From NCBI GenBank assembly GCA_034766995.1, contig CM068321.1, positions 18,044,026 through 18,108,025 of the forward strand: DNA of 64,000 bases, given 5' to 3'. A program made the translations under genes and the position numbers. A model generated the notes under the pieces. That model made no database searches and was not told the DNA's origin. It saw nothing but the letters and a program-made list of their open reading frames with translations. Position 1 is the first letter of the stretch. The number at the start of each line of letters is the position of its first letter. This DNA comes from Acanthacorydalis orientalis. Its lineage: Eukaryota > Arthropoda > Insecta > Megaloptera > Corydalidae. Positions 12,500 through 26,153 of this stretch are shown piece after piece.

Positions 12500-12863
12500 G
12501 GCCAAGTTTGGCCGGTTTGTTGTATGAATTTAATACGGTGCCCTTACCTATTCCGGTAGTTATCCGCTTTTGGGGTTTGACAGTAGTGTGTTATGTTAGT
12601 GTAATTTTTATTAATGTCCTTGCATGTTTTCCGGGAAAAATTTTCAAAAAACCGGGGGTGCAAGACATGCACAGAGTTTTTGTCCGTTTTCCTATTTTTT
12701 TTAGGGCGCAACGGTAACATCTGCGACGACTGAAACCTTCTGTAGGTAAATGGTCGTCAAAGTTACATAAAATTCTAGTATTCGTAGAAGTTCGGCCTGT
12801 TGATTTCTTTCTCAATACCTTTACATTTTATGGGACACATAGGTCCCGTTAGTGGCGAAAGGG
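12500..12863 (-). mobile_element. piggyBac remnant with C-terminal zinc-finger coding piece
   Basis: The minus strand (12815 down to about 12640) reads HLPTEGFSRRRCYRCALKK then RTKTLCMSC, the cysteine-rich C-terminal domain of piggyBac transposases. The element's other end, at 12863, is GGCGAAAGGG followed by TTAA (12864-12867), the piggyBac target site. A small hairpin GGGAC...GTCCC lies at 12832-12847. The terminus and the C-terminal coding part are too close, so the interior is deleted. The opposite end was not found. Confidence 0.65.
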
Positions 12864-13263
12864 TTAAAACGAATTGTACCGTTCTGTTTGATTTCGTTCG
12901 GTAGTACGCTTTTCATAATGGAATTTGGATCTTGTACCCTCCTACAAAATTGAAATAATTGTCACATTAGTGCCGAATAAACTTTCTTTCATTATAGAAT
13001 TATCTCTTACTTATTTTTATTATATTAAGACGATATGATATAAATAATATAATCTGTTTATAACTAACTGAAAATGATTTAGAAAAGTGTGAAATTTTAT
13101 TTCAAATTGTGTCTAAAATACATTCTAAAACATATTAGTGTATGAAAAAGAAATAGAGGAAACAAAAAAAAAACAATACTTAATTATAATTTAATTTTTG
13201 TATCAGTCATATATTTTTATAAATAATATATCTGCTTTTTCATATATAATTACTATAATATAT

Positions 13264-13267
<4 letters not shown>

Positions 13268-13297
<30 letters not shown>
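13268..13297. repeat. (TA)n microsatellite
   Basis: About 30 nt. Confidence 0.9.
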
Positions 13298-13299
<2 letters not shown>

Positions 13300-13646
13300 C
13301 AACCAAAAAAATATATGTACGTCTATGTCGAATGCTCCAAACAGGATGCTCAATCCACTGTTAAATTCGAGTTGATTGTCCAAAGGTGTCTGCTGATTAT
13401 ACTTGCATCGCACGGAACGAACGCAATCCTCGTACGATAGATACATTATTTCTGTTCGTTTCTTTTTTTCCATTCGTTCAAGAATGTAATTATATTATTT
13501 TCTAGTAAACACCAGTCATAATAAAATAATAAATAATGACAGAACAATAATAGTAAGAAAGAGAGCAAGAGACATAAAGAAATATTATACAACTGGTTTA
13601 AAAAACCATGTGACTTTTTCATTTTGTCAGCTAAGTATGGCGACGC

Positions 13647-13649
<3 letters not shown>

Positions 13650-13706
<57 letters not shown>

Positions 13707-13708
13707 GT

Positions 13709-13768
<60 letters not shown>
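13650..13768. repeat. Long (TA)n array
   Basis: About 119 nt with one TTTATGTATAC interruption near 13701. Confidence 0.95.
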
Positions 13769-13773
<5 letters not shown>

Positions 13774-14065
13774 TCTTAAATTTTTCTTGAAACTACATTA
13801 AAAAATGATATCCGGATGACTGGTGCCTCGTTATATTCTTTCCAAGAGTTGTGTAATTGTTGTTAGCTCTTAGAGTACATATGTATTTACATCCATTAGT
13901 GTCTCGTATGTAATTATAGGATATTGACAAACTGGCTGTTCGGAATTCTTCTCTCGACAATATCTTTTTTATAGTTTGAAACTGTACATATAGAAAAAAT
14001 GTTACAGTATAGATGTTTCTGAACTGGAGAACCGCCAATATACTTGGTTCCCATTTCTGATACAA

Positions 14066-14520
14066 AGTTTAATTATATATAAGCATGTTTACGTATGAAA
14101 TATTTGCAAATTGAGACATTATGTATTAATCAATGTTATTATAAAATTTACATGATAAAAAATTGTATTTGGCAATTACTGAAGCTACGAATTAAACAAA
14201 AATTAAACTGTTTTCGAACTAAAAGTTGAAATAAAAGTAATCCATGCCTGGTATTCAAATTACATTATTTGTTTATAAAAATATTAATTTTCTAGTTAAA
14301 ACAATTATTTTTATTACTGTTTTTTTTATAAAATCTTCATGGTTTTATTGAGAATTAATAATTTAAAGGAATATTTAGAATGTTCAATTCTATACAATAA
14401 TGAACAATACTTTAGAGTTTTGTGAGTCATAAGATTATCAGGTTTAAAAAAATATAAATGAAATGTAAATAGTATAGTTTAAAAGATTTTATAATCAATT
14501 CTTCTGTAAATAATGCAATG
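14066..14520. other. AT-rich non-coding stretch
   Basis: Nothing recognisable. Confidence 0.5.
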
Positions 14521-14680
14521 CTTTGTTGGTAATTGTGTATTAGTGATAAAGCACATAGTGTAAATGGCTATGATGGAAATAGTAATGAATGTACTGTAGA
14601 GTCTCCAGTTTTATTTTTATTTTTTTCCGGGACAAAAATCCGAAATACTACACGATATAATTTTGACATATTTCGGAATT

Positions 14681-14840
14681 CATTTTCACAAATAAATTCT
14701 TTTTTCATCGCATAAACTACAAAACACCTTCTGTTCAATATTTTCAATAAATGATTATTGGTCATTTTTGCTTTTTACTTGGGTCTATTTCTATTGCGAT
14801 TCTATCATTTTCCGAGCGTGAAAGCACACACAGAGACATA
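14681..14840 (+). repeat. Dispersed repeat, copy C
   Basis: TTCACAAATAAATTC, then CATAAACTACAAAACACC, TATTGGTCATTTTTGC and TTCCGAGCGTGAAAGCACAC, in the same order as copies B and D. Confidence 0.55.
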
Positions 14841-15149
14841 CACACATACCTACACATCTCTGGTTTAAAAAACAAGGACAAAGGAAACAAAAATATATAC
14901 ACATTAAATATTAAATTTTAATATACTTTCTATTATATTGTATTTAATAATCAAATTTGATTTGATTTAAATAACCGATTCATAAAACTAAAGTTTAAAC
15001 GTTAAAGAATAATTATAGGTCTAAAAATATGTAACTGTGTTGAATTATGGATGTATTCGATCCATATTTCTTTACAAATTCAAAAAAAGGCATAAATCGA
15101 TAATAAAGACTAGAAAATTTTTTTAAGTTTATGACATGGCAATGATAAA

Positions 15150-16060
15150 TGTTAATTAGTGCCAAAGGTGGTTTCAAAAAGATCAATTTGAGAATTATAG
15201 TCTCGAAGATAAATTTTTTCAGAACATTCAGCTGAGTTTAATAAACACCTCTTACGAGTAATAATCAAACAGAATCTAAACATGACTGTTGAAGAGTTAG
15301 CAAGGAAGCTTTATATATACTCTGCCATCCATCATCATTCATAAAAAATAGTAAAAGTTTGCAATTACTGACAATTGGTACCACATGAATGATCAGAAGT
15401 CAATCTTCTACAACAAGAAATGGTATTGTCAGCTTTTCTCCCCCGATTCAAGAAGAATAATACCCTAATTGGATTACAATGAGGAATGAAAAATAGATCT
15501 TGTATCTTAAATGTTAAGCATTGCAGACGAGTAGATAGAGAAGAAACATCGAAATCCAGTTTTGAAACTGAGGCCTCATGTATAGATTTTTTGTGTATTT
15601 AATGGAATATAAATGGAATTATTTATCAAGAATTATTGAAACTGGGATAAAACACAACAAAGACGTTTAAATTGAATAAATTCGTTGTTTGAATGCAACA
15701 CTTAATGGTAATATCTTAGGTTGAGTCCAACGATAAGTATTTTTTTTCAGAATTTCAGATTACATATTGCAAGGAATACCTTACATAAATCAGAATAATT
15801 TAACTGATAAAGAATAATGCATCTTTCTTGGTCCCTCTATATAAAATCATCTATTTAAAAATTACAGAAATACTTAAATGGCATACAAATGTATTACCAA
15901 AACGAGATCCATAAAACACTTGAGAATTTATTCGATCCAAGTCGAAAAGATTTTATTCTAGCGGAACTGAAAGTATAGAAAGTGGCGAAAAACTCATAGA
16001 ACATGAATAAAAATACATCATTAATTAAATAGAAAAAATATTTTTGTCTTTAAATCTAAT
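15150..16060 (+). pseudogene. Decayed mariner transposase
   Basis: Across shifting frames one reads the landmarks of a mariner transposase in order: FENYSLEDK near 15185, MTVEELARKL at 15282, the 'NGIIYQELL' block near 15610, RLHIARNTLHK near 15755 (the 'DNARPHVAK' region), and LQKYLNG...TLENLFDPSRKDF near 15860-15950. Many stops and frameshifts. No terminal repeats were found, so it is old. Alternative to mariner is very unlikely given the order. Confidence 0.65.
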
Positions 16061-16350
16061 TATTAATAAAAGTAGACACAGAGGCATTAAGTGGTCATAA
16101 GAGAATATTTAATAAAGACTGACAAGATGCAAAGCGTTTCAAAATTTCGGTCCTTATTATTTGCAGAATATGAATAAAACATGAATTTTATTTACATAAA
16201 ATTCAATTTGTTTTAATTTACTACTTTTTGCTTTAATTTGTCTTCATATATAAGTATAGGCTATTTAAAAAAATCTGTTTTTTTTTTTTATTCATATCAA
16301 TATATACTACAATTAATAATTCAGTTAGATGAGATAATATATTTTGCGAG

Positions 16351-16378
16351 TATATATATATATATATATATATATATA
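16351..16378. repeat. (TA)n microsatellite
   Basis: About 28 nt. Confidence 0.9.
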
Positions 16379-16429
16379 AGTATAACAACAAAAATATATA
16401 TTCGTTATCGTTTAAACTGATCTTTGAGT

Positions 16430-16722
16430 AATCGTCAAGAGCGCTATAAAACGGCCGACTGGATAGCTATGCATTCGCCGTTCTTGTTTATTGTGTTGTT
16501 AACGAACGAGAACAAAAAAAAAGAACTGAAAAAAACAACAGTAACGACGACTCAGAAATATCTTTTCGAAATTAAGTTGTTAAAGCCAAGTCGCCCGCGG
16601 CAACCGTTTCTTATACAAACCCGACCGACTCACCGCCGGTCCGATTGAGCGAGCGAGGCGGCAAATCGAAACCGAAACGAGACAGAGGATCGAAGACGGG
16701 CCGACGAACAGAACCGATCGTG

Positions 16723-16725
<3 letters not shown>
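16430..16725. promoter_or_regulatory. CpG-rich promoter / first-exon candidate
   Basis: Strongly CpG-rich (CGCCCGCGGCAACCG, CACCGCCGGTCCGATTGAGC, GAGCGAGGCGGC). On the plus strand TATAAAA at 16445-16451 is followed 28 nt later by GCATTCGCC, initiator-like. On the minus strand GACCGGCG/GTGAGTCGG (donor at 16628-16633) could end a non-coding first exon. No coding motif in either direction. A minus-strand gene with coding exons beyond the left edge would explain the empty first 16 kb. Confidence 0.45.

Positions 16726-16726
<1 letters not shown>

Positions 16727-16804
<78 letters not shown>
16727..16804. repeat. (TA)n microsatellite beside the CpG island
   Basis: About 78 nt, unbroken. Confidence 0.95.
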
Positions 16805-16810
<6 letters not shown>

Positions 16811-17670
16811 CATCCAATTGAACATTTAGTTGTTTCGAGTGATTGGTCTTTCGACCAACGTTCGTTCGCCGTCATCGATGTGGACGTGAGATTTCTGTAA
16901 CGAGCAGAGGGAAACTTGTTGAACATTTCACGGATATCTGCCAATATCACGAACACGCGTGTATACATACACAAATACACACATTCATACATACGCACAC
17001 ACACATATATATCCATACGTTCATCCATGCATATGTGGATAGGCAGATTCTTCCTGATACAAATTACATAACTTCACGTTTATGTTTATTCTGCGTTCGA
17101 GATCCAAATCTCTAGTTTCTCGCTGTTTATTACAAAAAAAAAACTGGGCACGAAATAAACATTTCAAGAGAACAAGAGTGTAACTGAAATATTTTTTATT
17201 TAAAAAATAAAATTCATTATACACATATATTTCAGTATTAACTAACATTTTTGCTAACACAGACAGTTCAGTATACGTTAAAACGTAATTAACAAGATTT
17301 TACATAGCATTTTTAATATAAAATACATAAAAAACATAAAACAAATATGTACAGATTACAAAATAAGAATTGTTCATTGCACGTCGAGTCAATAAAATAC
17401 TTTAACAGTAAATGAATATTTCTGTATAATGTATAAAAGATTTTTTAACACTTAGAGTCCTATAATAGTAGGATATTAGATGCTCGAAATAATCAGAATA
17501 CCGTGGCTTATTATTGAAAAAGAATATTTAACAACGTTTAAAATTATAAACATTTCTAAAATTATTTGAATCAATAGATCGATTTATTAATGTTCAAATT
17601 TATAATTTGGTTTTATACCTCTAGTGTAATAATAATCATCAAATTAATAGATGAAACTATTGCATCTCTA

Positions 17671-17673
<3 letters not shown>

Positions 17674-17731
<58 letters not shown>
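17674..17731. repeat. (TA)n microsatellite
   Basis: About 58 nt, continuing into ATGTATGTATG. Confidence 0.95.
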
Positions 17732-17735
<4 letters not shown>

Positions 17736-20360
17736 GTATGTATGTATTAAAAAGAGAAAATCACTGATTATTTTTACAAATTTGTCATTTCCTAAATCCG
17801 ATTGCCTAATCGAAATCATTAAAGAAATGATTTATTAAAATGTTATTCATTTAATGATATTTTTAAAATTGATTCAAAAATTTACTCTATAAAATAATTA
17901 TTAAAATACTAGTAATAAATTTATATTTTATAAATTTTACATTCTCTTCTAAGATATGCTGAATTCGTAAAATAGTCGTATAGTCGATAAGTGAGTTGAT
18001 ATATAAGTCGATAATGTTAGAGTTTAAGTACTTCTATACCATAAACGTTTCACATTTATTTAACACTTTCGTGTAGTTCATAAACAATCGATAAAATATA
18101 TTAGATATATTTCTCATTTAAAAAATAATACATTTTCCCTATAACTTGTAATATATTTTATAAACGATAATACACGTTACACGTTGTCCCTTTTTATTTG
18201 TAGTTAAATCCAGAAAAAACTTTTACTTCTCTCCGATACCTTTTTAAATAGTATTAAATCTCATTAAATCTTGAACAGATTAAATACGAGCGACGTTAAT
18301 GACTTTCAGCCCTATTCTAAATCACTCACAGTACTGACTTTTTTCTTAACTTTAACTTCTCTGGATTTAATTAAGTTGGATAACAGAAATGTTTAAATAT
18401 AATAGCAGCTATAAAACATATAAAAATACTTATTTAATTAAAAAAAAATTAAATAATAAATACGATTCAGTTTAAAAATAGATAGAATGACTAGTTATCT
18501 TTATATAAAAATAAAATTTGACTGTATTTTTTTATTAAAATAGATATATAATAATGTTTCAGTTTCTCTATAAAGATAACAGTATTTTTGCAATACTTAC
18601 ATAAATAGAATATAAACAATTTTCTTAAATAAATTATATGCGATTTTTAAAGGAGAGTTTTAAGAAAGAGGATATAATGTATGAAAAATATTTCTTTCGG
18701 ACAATTTATATGGATATAAATAATTTTGTTCAGTCTAAAAACTATATGACAATTTATGAATATTATTTTATTTTTTCTTTTTAATATTTTCTTTTAAATA
18801 TTTAGATTTGTCGCTATAAAAAAAATCAAAATTTTTGCTTGGAATAAATATTTTTCGCGACACTAAAATACAATTTATACATTTCAATAAACTAAAAGCG
18901 TATTTATACCTTTAAAAAGACATTTTTGTTCTTTATTTCATTTAAAATTAATGATAGGGTAAATAATAGTATTACTAATAGGATAACAGTTTTAGATGTC
19001 TTTGTATTTACTATAGAATTACAAGATATCTAAATACTGTAAAGTCTATTAAATGTAGTGATTCGAAAGAGGAATGTTTTTCCTTCAGAATTATTAAGTT
19101 TAATATGCACTGCATTTGACTTCTTGTAATTTGAAGACATTTCAATAACTATAATTGTAATATACGAAGACTGATAAGAGCATATGTAAGTTCGTATACT
19201 TTTTTCCGACTAGAAGAGCAAATAAGAGCAAAATATATGTTACTCTATGTCTATCCTAAGTAAAGTTAATCTTTTTTATCTTTTTTATTTTCATTTCATC
19301 TTTTTTAAAGTGTTAAGAAATGTCTTTGTAAGCGAAAAAACTAAATAAATGCAACTTTACAAACAGAATGTGTTTACTTAAGACAGAAATCGAAATGTAA
19401 CTTTCAATGAAATGTTCATTCTCCATTAATGTATTATTTATCAAATACTGATGTATTTTGTCACTGCTTTGATAAATGAACAGATATTTAATTTGTTCTT
19501 AATTGTCTTGCATGTAGCAACTAAAAATTTCAACGAACTTCTGATAAGAATAGTGAATTATTCATAAACATACATTGCGTATTTTCATCTTTGTTGCACT
19601 TGTTTATATTCTAAAGGTGATAAATTATGGTTAGGTTATTTGGGGTTGAAGGGCGCGTGGGTTACTAATGCGATAGGTCATAGGAAAAAGTATTTACATT
19701 TCTCTTAATCTTCTATTCGGAATTTTTAGAGTGAAATATCAGTCTATGTATTTTACTTCTAGAATGTTGCTAACAATTACCAGGCGTAATAGTTTTTTTC
19801 TTATATGTTCCAACCATTTCTCCATTGTAATCAATTCATTTTAGTTTTATTTTTGAAATTAAAATAACGTTTTAACTAATAATTAAATTTAAGATATTTT
19901 TCTCTTTTTGAAAATTGTTTATAATTTTTTAAAAACATAAACATAGAAAAATATTCCGAAAGTTTTAGCATTTTCTTTACTTAATCAATGGTACCCATCC
20001 TGTTTTGTTTCTCTAGAACTGTGAACAAGTCAAGTCAGGCCAGTCAGACCAAATTCTAGATAATTATGGTCAATCTATTCTATTGAAAGTAATTTGAAAA
20101 TTGCGTTGTTACAAATTTCTAATTTTGAAAGAAGAAATTCGATTATTTTTTCGAAATTGCTAGACAATAAGTATACATTTTTAAGACTCGTTAAATTAGT
20201 CTTTTGTTTATTATATATACTTTAAATATTTTCTAAGAATTGTACTAGTTGTCTATGTACAAACACTTTTTAAATCAGTGAAGTCCAATCTTTTTCTAAA
20301 TAAAAATGAATTTGATTTTCTTGTATTCATTGCAATCATTGTAAGGGATTTTTTTCGAAT

Positions 20361-20470
20361 TTTTCACAAATGAGTTTTTTTTTTACCCTACAGAGCTAAA
20401 AAATTCTAATCAAAAATGTTTCATAATTGAGTATTACTCACTTTTCATTACTGTTCTTTGAAATACGCAT
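20361..20470 (+). repeat. Dispersed repeat, copy E (partial)
   Basis: TTTTCACAAATGAGTTTTTTT and a downstream TACGCATAAGCAATAATC block; more diverged than the others. Confidence 0.4.
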
Positions 20471-20647
20471 AAGCAATAATCAACAATAAGCAATAAATTA
20501 TTGAATATCTTTGCTCAGAAAAATTTTTTATGATTTACAATTTAAAGCTGAATAAAAATTTATTTTATTAAAGTTAGTTTAGCCATAGTACTAAAACTAT
20601 ACTGTAATTATTTCCCGACATTTTATATTTTAGTATTTATGCCCTGG

Positions 20648-20653
20648 TTTATT
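20648..20653 (-). terminator. Candidate polyadenylation signal for Pal
   Basis: AATAAA on the minus strand about 260 nt past the Pal stop. No closer canonical hexamer was seen, but AT-rich DNA yields this motif often by chance. Confidence 0.35.
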
Positions 20654-20914
20654 TGATAATATAATTCTGGATATGAATAATATAAGATATTAACGTAGCT
20701 TACTAAAAAATATAAGTTTTTACTGAACTTATATTAATCATTTTGTGTTAAATACTTATATTAGAAAGTTTACTCAATAGATGTTTATAATATACCAGGT
20801 AATCACAAATACAGATTAGACAACAATGATTTAAACTAGAAAAATAAAACGAGACTCGAATCTACTTAGGAATGATTCATAATTAGATATGCATGACAAT
20901 TTCTATACCAAACT

Positions 20915-21838
20915 CTAATCTCTATCATGTTTCATGACGAGATCGAATTTCCAAATTCGATTAGGTCCTATTTCGCCCACATATAATGCAGTTCCATTCG
21001 GTGATACGGCTATTGTGTGTGGATTTTGGAAACCCTAAAATAAAATCATTGTTATATAAAGTACACTGTAAAGAAAAGAAAATAAATACATTCCAAATTT
21101 TCAATTCAAATATACGAAGAGATTCGCCGCAAGACTAAAAATTTACCCCCTTTCTAAGAGATGGTACTATTTGTTTTTTTATGAAATAAATTTGTTTATT
21201 AAATAATCCAACTTTTTAATTATTAACAATAATATTTCCATTTGTTTCAAAAGCGAGTTTATTTATTGAACAAGATTGTAATGAATAAAATTGTGTCTGT
21301 TAAAATTGCGGTTAGATATAATTCTGCATTTATATACAAATAAAATCATTTTTAAGTCTAATGTAAGTTAATTACAAATAATTTATCAATAAATTATTAT
21401 GGAAAAGCGTGTTATTGTAAAAACAATCATTTACTATAGTACATCTAGAACAAAGATCATTTTATATTTATTGTGCTAATTGTTTTTAAAATCAAAGGAA
21501 CTTTTTTAATAAAATGAATAATGTAGTACTTTTTCATAACTTAAAACTTACCTCTGATGGTGACCAATGGTCAATAATTGATTCAGAACTAGGATCAATT
21601 GTAAAACCACGTACAGGAATCGTCGGAAAGGTTGGTCCATTCACAGCATATATGTAACGTCCTGTTTCAATATAAAGTGAAACAATAAGCGTTTTATATT
21701 GTAATTAATATTATTTTATATATATATATTTCCTACATGTATATAACTTCATATACATTCGTGTAGACAAAATCTATCATTCTTCTTATAATCCATTCTA
21801 AACAGATCGGAATCATCAGCCTCCGTGGCGCAATTGGC

Positions 21839-21875
<37 letters not shown>

Positions 21876-22394
21876 GAGCCCACCCGGGGGCGCGTTACTT
21901 TTTACTTTTTTTTATGTTTTAAATCATAAACAGAACGCATTCTACAATAAAAACATAACAAAAAATGTCATTTTTACCTTGTAACGCAATATCAAACACA
22001 CGTCCCAAATCAGGTTGCTGTATGTTCAATGGTTGTTCTTCGATAGTTGTTTTAAGACCAGCACTCGGGCAAGTGACGCGCATGTTCTCTCTATCTGCGA
22101 TACATATCTTATCTTCTTCTTCCATTAATGCTAAACCGTGCGGTACTTGCAAAGATAGGAATGCTGCGAAAAGAAGACATTTTAAATATTATTAAAAATT
22201 GTATACTTTCTTTTTAATTTATAGATTATATAATTCAGACTTGAAAATAAAAAAAAATATGCAATATATACGTTGAAATTGAAAACGTTCGCAATTTTAT
22301 TACAAGAGGATGATTTCAGATTTACCTCACAATAAAATTATTACTAAATACTTGAATATTAAATATTATTATCAAAAAATGTATATCTCATGAA

Positions 22395-22470
<76 letters not shown>

Positions 22471-24825
22471 AGATAAAAGTATAATTAAATGGATATGAAA
22501 AAAAAACAAAAGTGCAAACATAATAACAAATATTTAATCAGAGAATGAACAAGATAAAAAACGAAAGACTAAAGATAAACAAAAAAAATCAACAATAAGG
22601 GATAACAAAAATCTTTAAAATCCATAAAATATCATTGAACAGTGGAATAAGTAAAAAATAATTATTTAACATATATGGAAATAATGAAAATAAAGGAAAT
22701 AGATCGTTAACATTACAATAAAATACAAAAGGAATTTATCTAACAATAAATCATTAATGATTTTAGGTAGTTATAAAAGATAAAGAGTAGTACTTTTATT
22801 ATTACCTGGAGGTTTAGGTATTATTCTTAAAAGTCCGCCAGCAGCATTGAATTTTAACACACGATGATTGCAATAACCGTCCGCGATAAATATTTCCCCT
22901 GTTGAAGCAACTGCAATCGATGTTGGCTTACAAAGATGTCTTATTCCAATACCAGGAACGAACGGTTGTCCGAATTCCAGAAGAGGAACAGCGTTTCCTT
23001 GTTGGAACTAAAATAATTACTGATTATTAAAATTTAAATATTACTAACTAATTGCATTCAATATAAATAGAAGATTTAATTGTTTTAAAAGCATCTATTT
23101 TGAAATAACAAACGGGTTAAAAAATTCAAATACAGATATTCATAAAAAAATCACATATGTAAACTCATTCTTTAATAATAAATAATTTTTATAGTTTTTC
23201 TCAAAATAATCTATAAAAATATTTGTATATATATTAGAATTATTAAAGAGATTAATTATAAAAATGATATAGAAATACAAAACAGTTTTAAGGAGGTTTT
23301 AAACAACATACGTGTCTACAAAAATATGCATTATATAAAACCGAAAAATCTAAGATTTATTTTATACCATTTATAAAAAAATCTACCTTATAAAGATCTA
23401 TAATTTCTAGTTAACAAAGGTACAGATTTTGTCAGTTTTATATATTAAATGCTTCTGGCAGACTTTCAAGACAGAAATACTAATTTTAAGCCAGGCTCCA
23501 AATCAGGATTAATCATGCAAAATATGGAATATAATCTATCATAATCGATTATCAAAACTTATTTTTTTTAACCAAAAAAAGGTATATTTATTATTGGTTC
23601 AGAAACCAACTTAAACATTTTGAAATTATTTATTACTTCCATATTTTGTGATAGTAGTCATAAATTCAAGTCTTTCTGGAAATTAATGCCTGTATCTTAC
23701 TGTGTATACAAATTGATTTAAAATGATAATCTTCATAATCATGAACAATTTATCAAATGCAGAAGGTTTTCAAAAAGTTGAAAGTCAGCACGCAATTGTA
23801 TAAAATTCCATTAAATATAAAAATTGCTTTTAAGCATACTTTGTACTTACTGTTATATTACATTCATTTAAATAAATCAGCAAAATGATTTAAAAATAAT
23901 TGAAAAAACGGGAAGGAAATAACATCGTCGTGGCCGTTCAACCGAATAAACATGAATTTTAAAATTAATGATACTCGAACAGGTAATTGCAAACATAAAT
24001 GTGAAATATATGAGTTATGTATAACATATTTTATAGAAAGACTGCCTTGTTGCGAAAAATACAATGAATAAAATATTGAAACAAACCTTGAAAGCTTGAT
24101 GTAACGCCACATCTGTAATCCAGATATTATCATGTTTGTCGATAGTAATTCCATGTGGTAGATAGAACATATTTGAACCCCAGCTGTTGACAATGTCACC
24201 GGTTTCTGGGTCTAGAGTGATAATCGTATGTTCTTTGATCGGTCCATCGTCTTTCTGTTGGTACCGATGGAATCGGTCGAACGTACTAAAAGAAAACATT
24301 CAATTTTTAAAATAATACTATTTACTGTAAAAAAAAATATAATAAATTAAAAGTAGATTGAAAACTGTCTAACTTTGTAGTATTTAAGAACGCCTTCCCA
24401 CACTTCTTCACATGTTGATGGTTTTATTAACATAATTATTGTTAATAAAGAATTAGTTAAAAAATAAAGTAGTATTATATTTTTAATAACTCTCCTTTAG
24501 AATTTAGCGAAGTATGACTATAAATAGAAAAAAATATAAAAGAAAAATGCTCAATTTCTCAATAAAATATAAAGCGATTGAAGAATACAGCAAATCATTG
24601 CGTGTAGTTAATAATAATATACTATACAAAAAGTACAAATAATACAAATTGTATTATTATATATTTTATAGAAGGTAAACGGCTAACTAATAGATATATT
24701 TTAATTGTCATACATTAAAAAGTAGATTATAATGATTTGGATATATGATTTGGTTACTCTTTTGATGATTTTTTTATTGGGGCTAAAGCAAAATATACAG
24801 ATTATAAAAAAAAACAGTTAAAGTT

Positions 24826-24903
<78 letters not shown>

Positions 24904-26108
24904 TATAACTTCGTTTTTAAAAGATAATTTTATATTCTTTACTTTGTTCTTTAAACCGACATAAAAAACACATAAACTTGTTTGTTCTAATTTATACTAC
25001 TGTACTTTGAACCTTGAAAAGTTGCCAAGAATTAAATATCAAACAATGCTATATTAGAATACATCTTTCGTAAAATGTTTACAAATTCATGAAGTTTATA
25101 AATCTAAAATAGAACCAATATAAAATCGTGTAAATCAGTTATTTTAATGAGTTTATTAAAGATACTTTTAAAAATATTCTTGCACATAAAATCTTAAAAT
25201 TTAATACAAACATTTTAAAGTTATGATCATACAATGGAAGGAATAATACGCTATTATTAAACTGAAATTTATTGAAATGAATCGATTCAAGTTAAATGTA
25301 TATTTTGGAATTAGGAAAAAGATCGGATCTATTGTATAAAATTTTATAAGTAATAAGCCGGTAGACATATAAGTTAGAGTGAAAGCTCTAACATACTTGT
25401 ACAAAATCGAGCTTGCATGAAGCCCGGCTAGCTCAGTCGGTAGAGCATGAGACTCTTAATCTCAGGGTCGTGGGTTCGAGCCCCACGTTGGGCGCGATTT
25501 GTTTTTATTTAATATGTTAAGATTAAAATTATATTAATCATAATAAAAATTATTTTTCAAACTAATATGAAGTTATTTTATTTAACATCAGTGAATGTGT
25601 ATAAAGATGATGTATCACTTTCTTGTTGATCGATTTTTCAAATCATCTTGATAATCATTCCCAAATTCTGTAAATACTTTTCTTTAGATCGATTGTTCAG
25701 ATTCATTGGAAATAATCATAAAAGTTTTAGAATTAAAGATTATATTTTTTCATAATGAAAATTAATTTTATATTTTTTGACATTGTTAAATTATTTTCAC
25801 CTGAAAATCGTTGTTTTGAATAAAACATGATGACTTAAAGTTTTTACAAAAATGAAATGATCATCTAAACCAGAAATAATTTTCAAATAAGAACGTATTT
25901 CGACATTTCTATTGTTTCCAGAGCATACATACAGGTCAATATAATAAATTCATTCGAATTATATATTAAAATCATTTTACAATTTAATAATAGATGTATT
26001 TTTTATAAACTGTTATATCCATTTATTACTTCACGTTTAAAGTTTGTTACGTGTTGTTTATATTAAAAAATAAGAAATTAGAGAAACGTTGTCTATTACA
26101 AATAAAAA

Positions 26109-26153
<45 letters not shown>

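Larger units (their letters stand above)
17116..20900. other. AT-rich region without genes
   Basis: Contains one (TA)n (17674-17731) and dispersed-repeat copy E at 20361. No coding exon or RNA gene seen. A short complex patch lies at 19640-19680 (GGGCGCGTGGGTTAC). Confidence 0.55.

Noticed and set aside
12508..12717. Plus-strand 69-aa frame
   Set aside because: It is antisense to the piggyBac zinc-finger piece, and the plus frame has no recognisable content.
13793..14065. Minus-strand 90-aa frame
   Set aside because: No homology to anything recalled, no signal or domain, and no splice or promoter support.
21965..22195. Plus-strand 76-aa frame in the Pal locus
   Set aside because: Antisense of Pal exon 5, crossing its splice sites.
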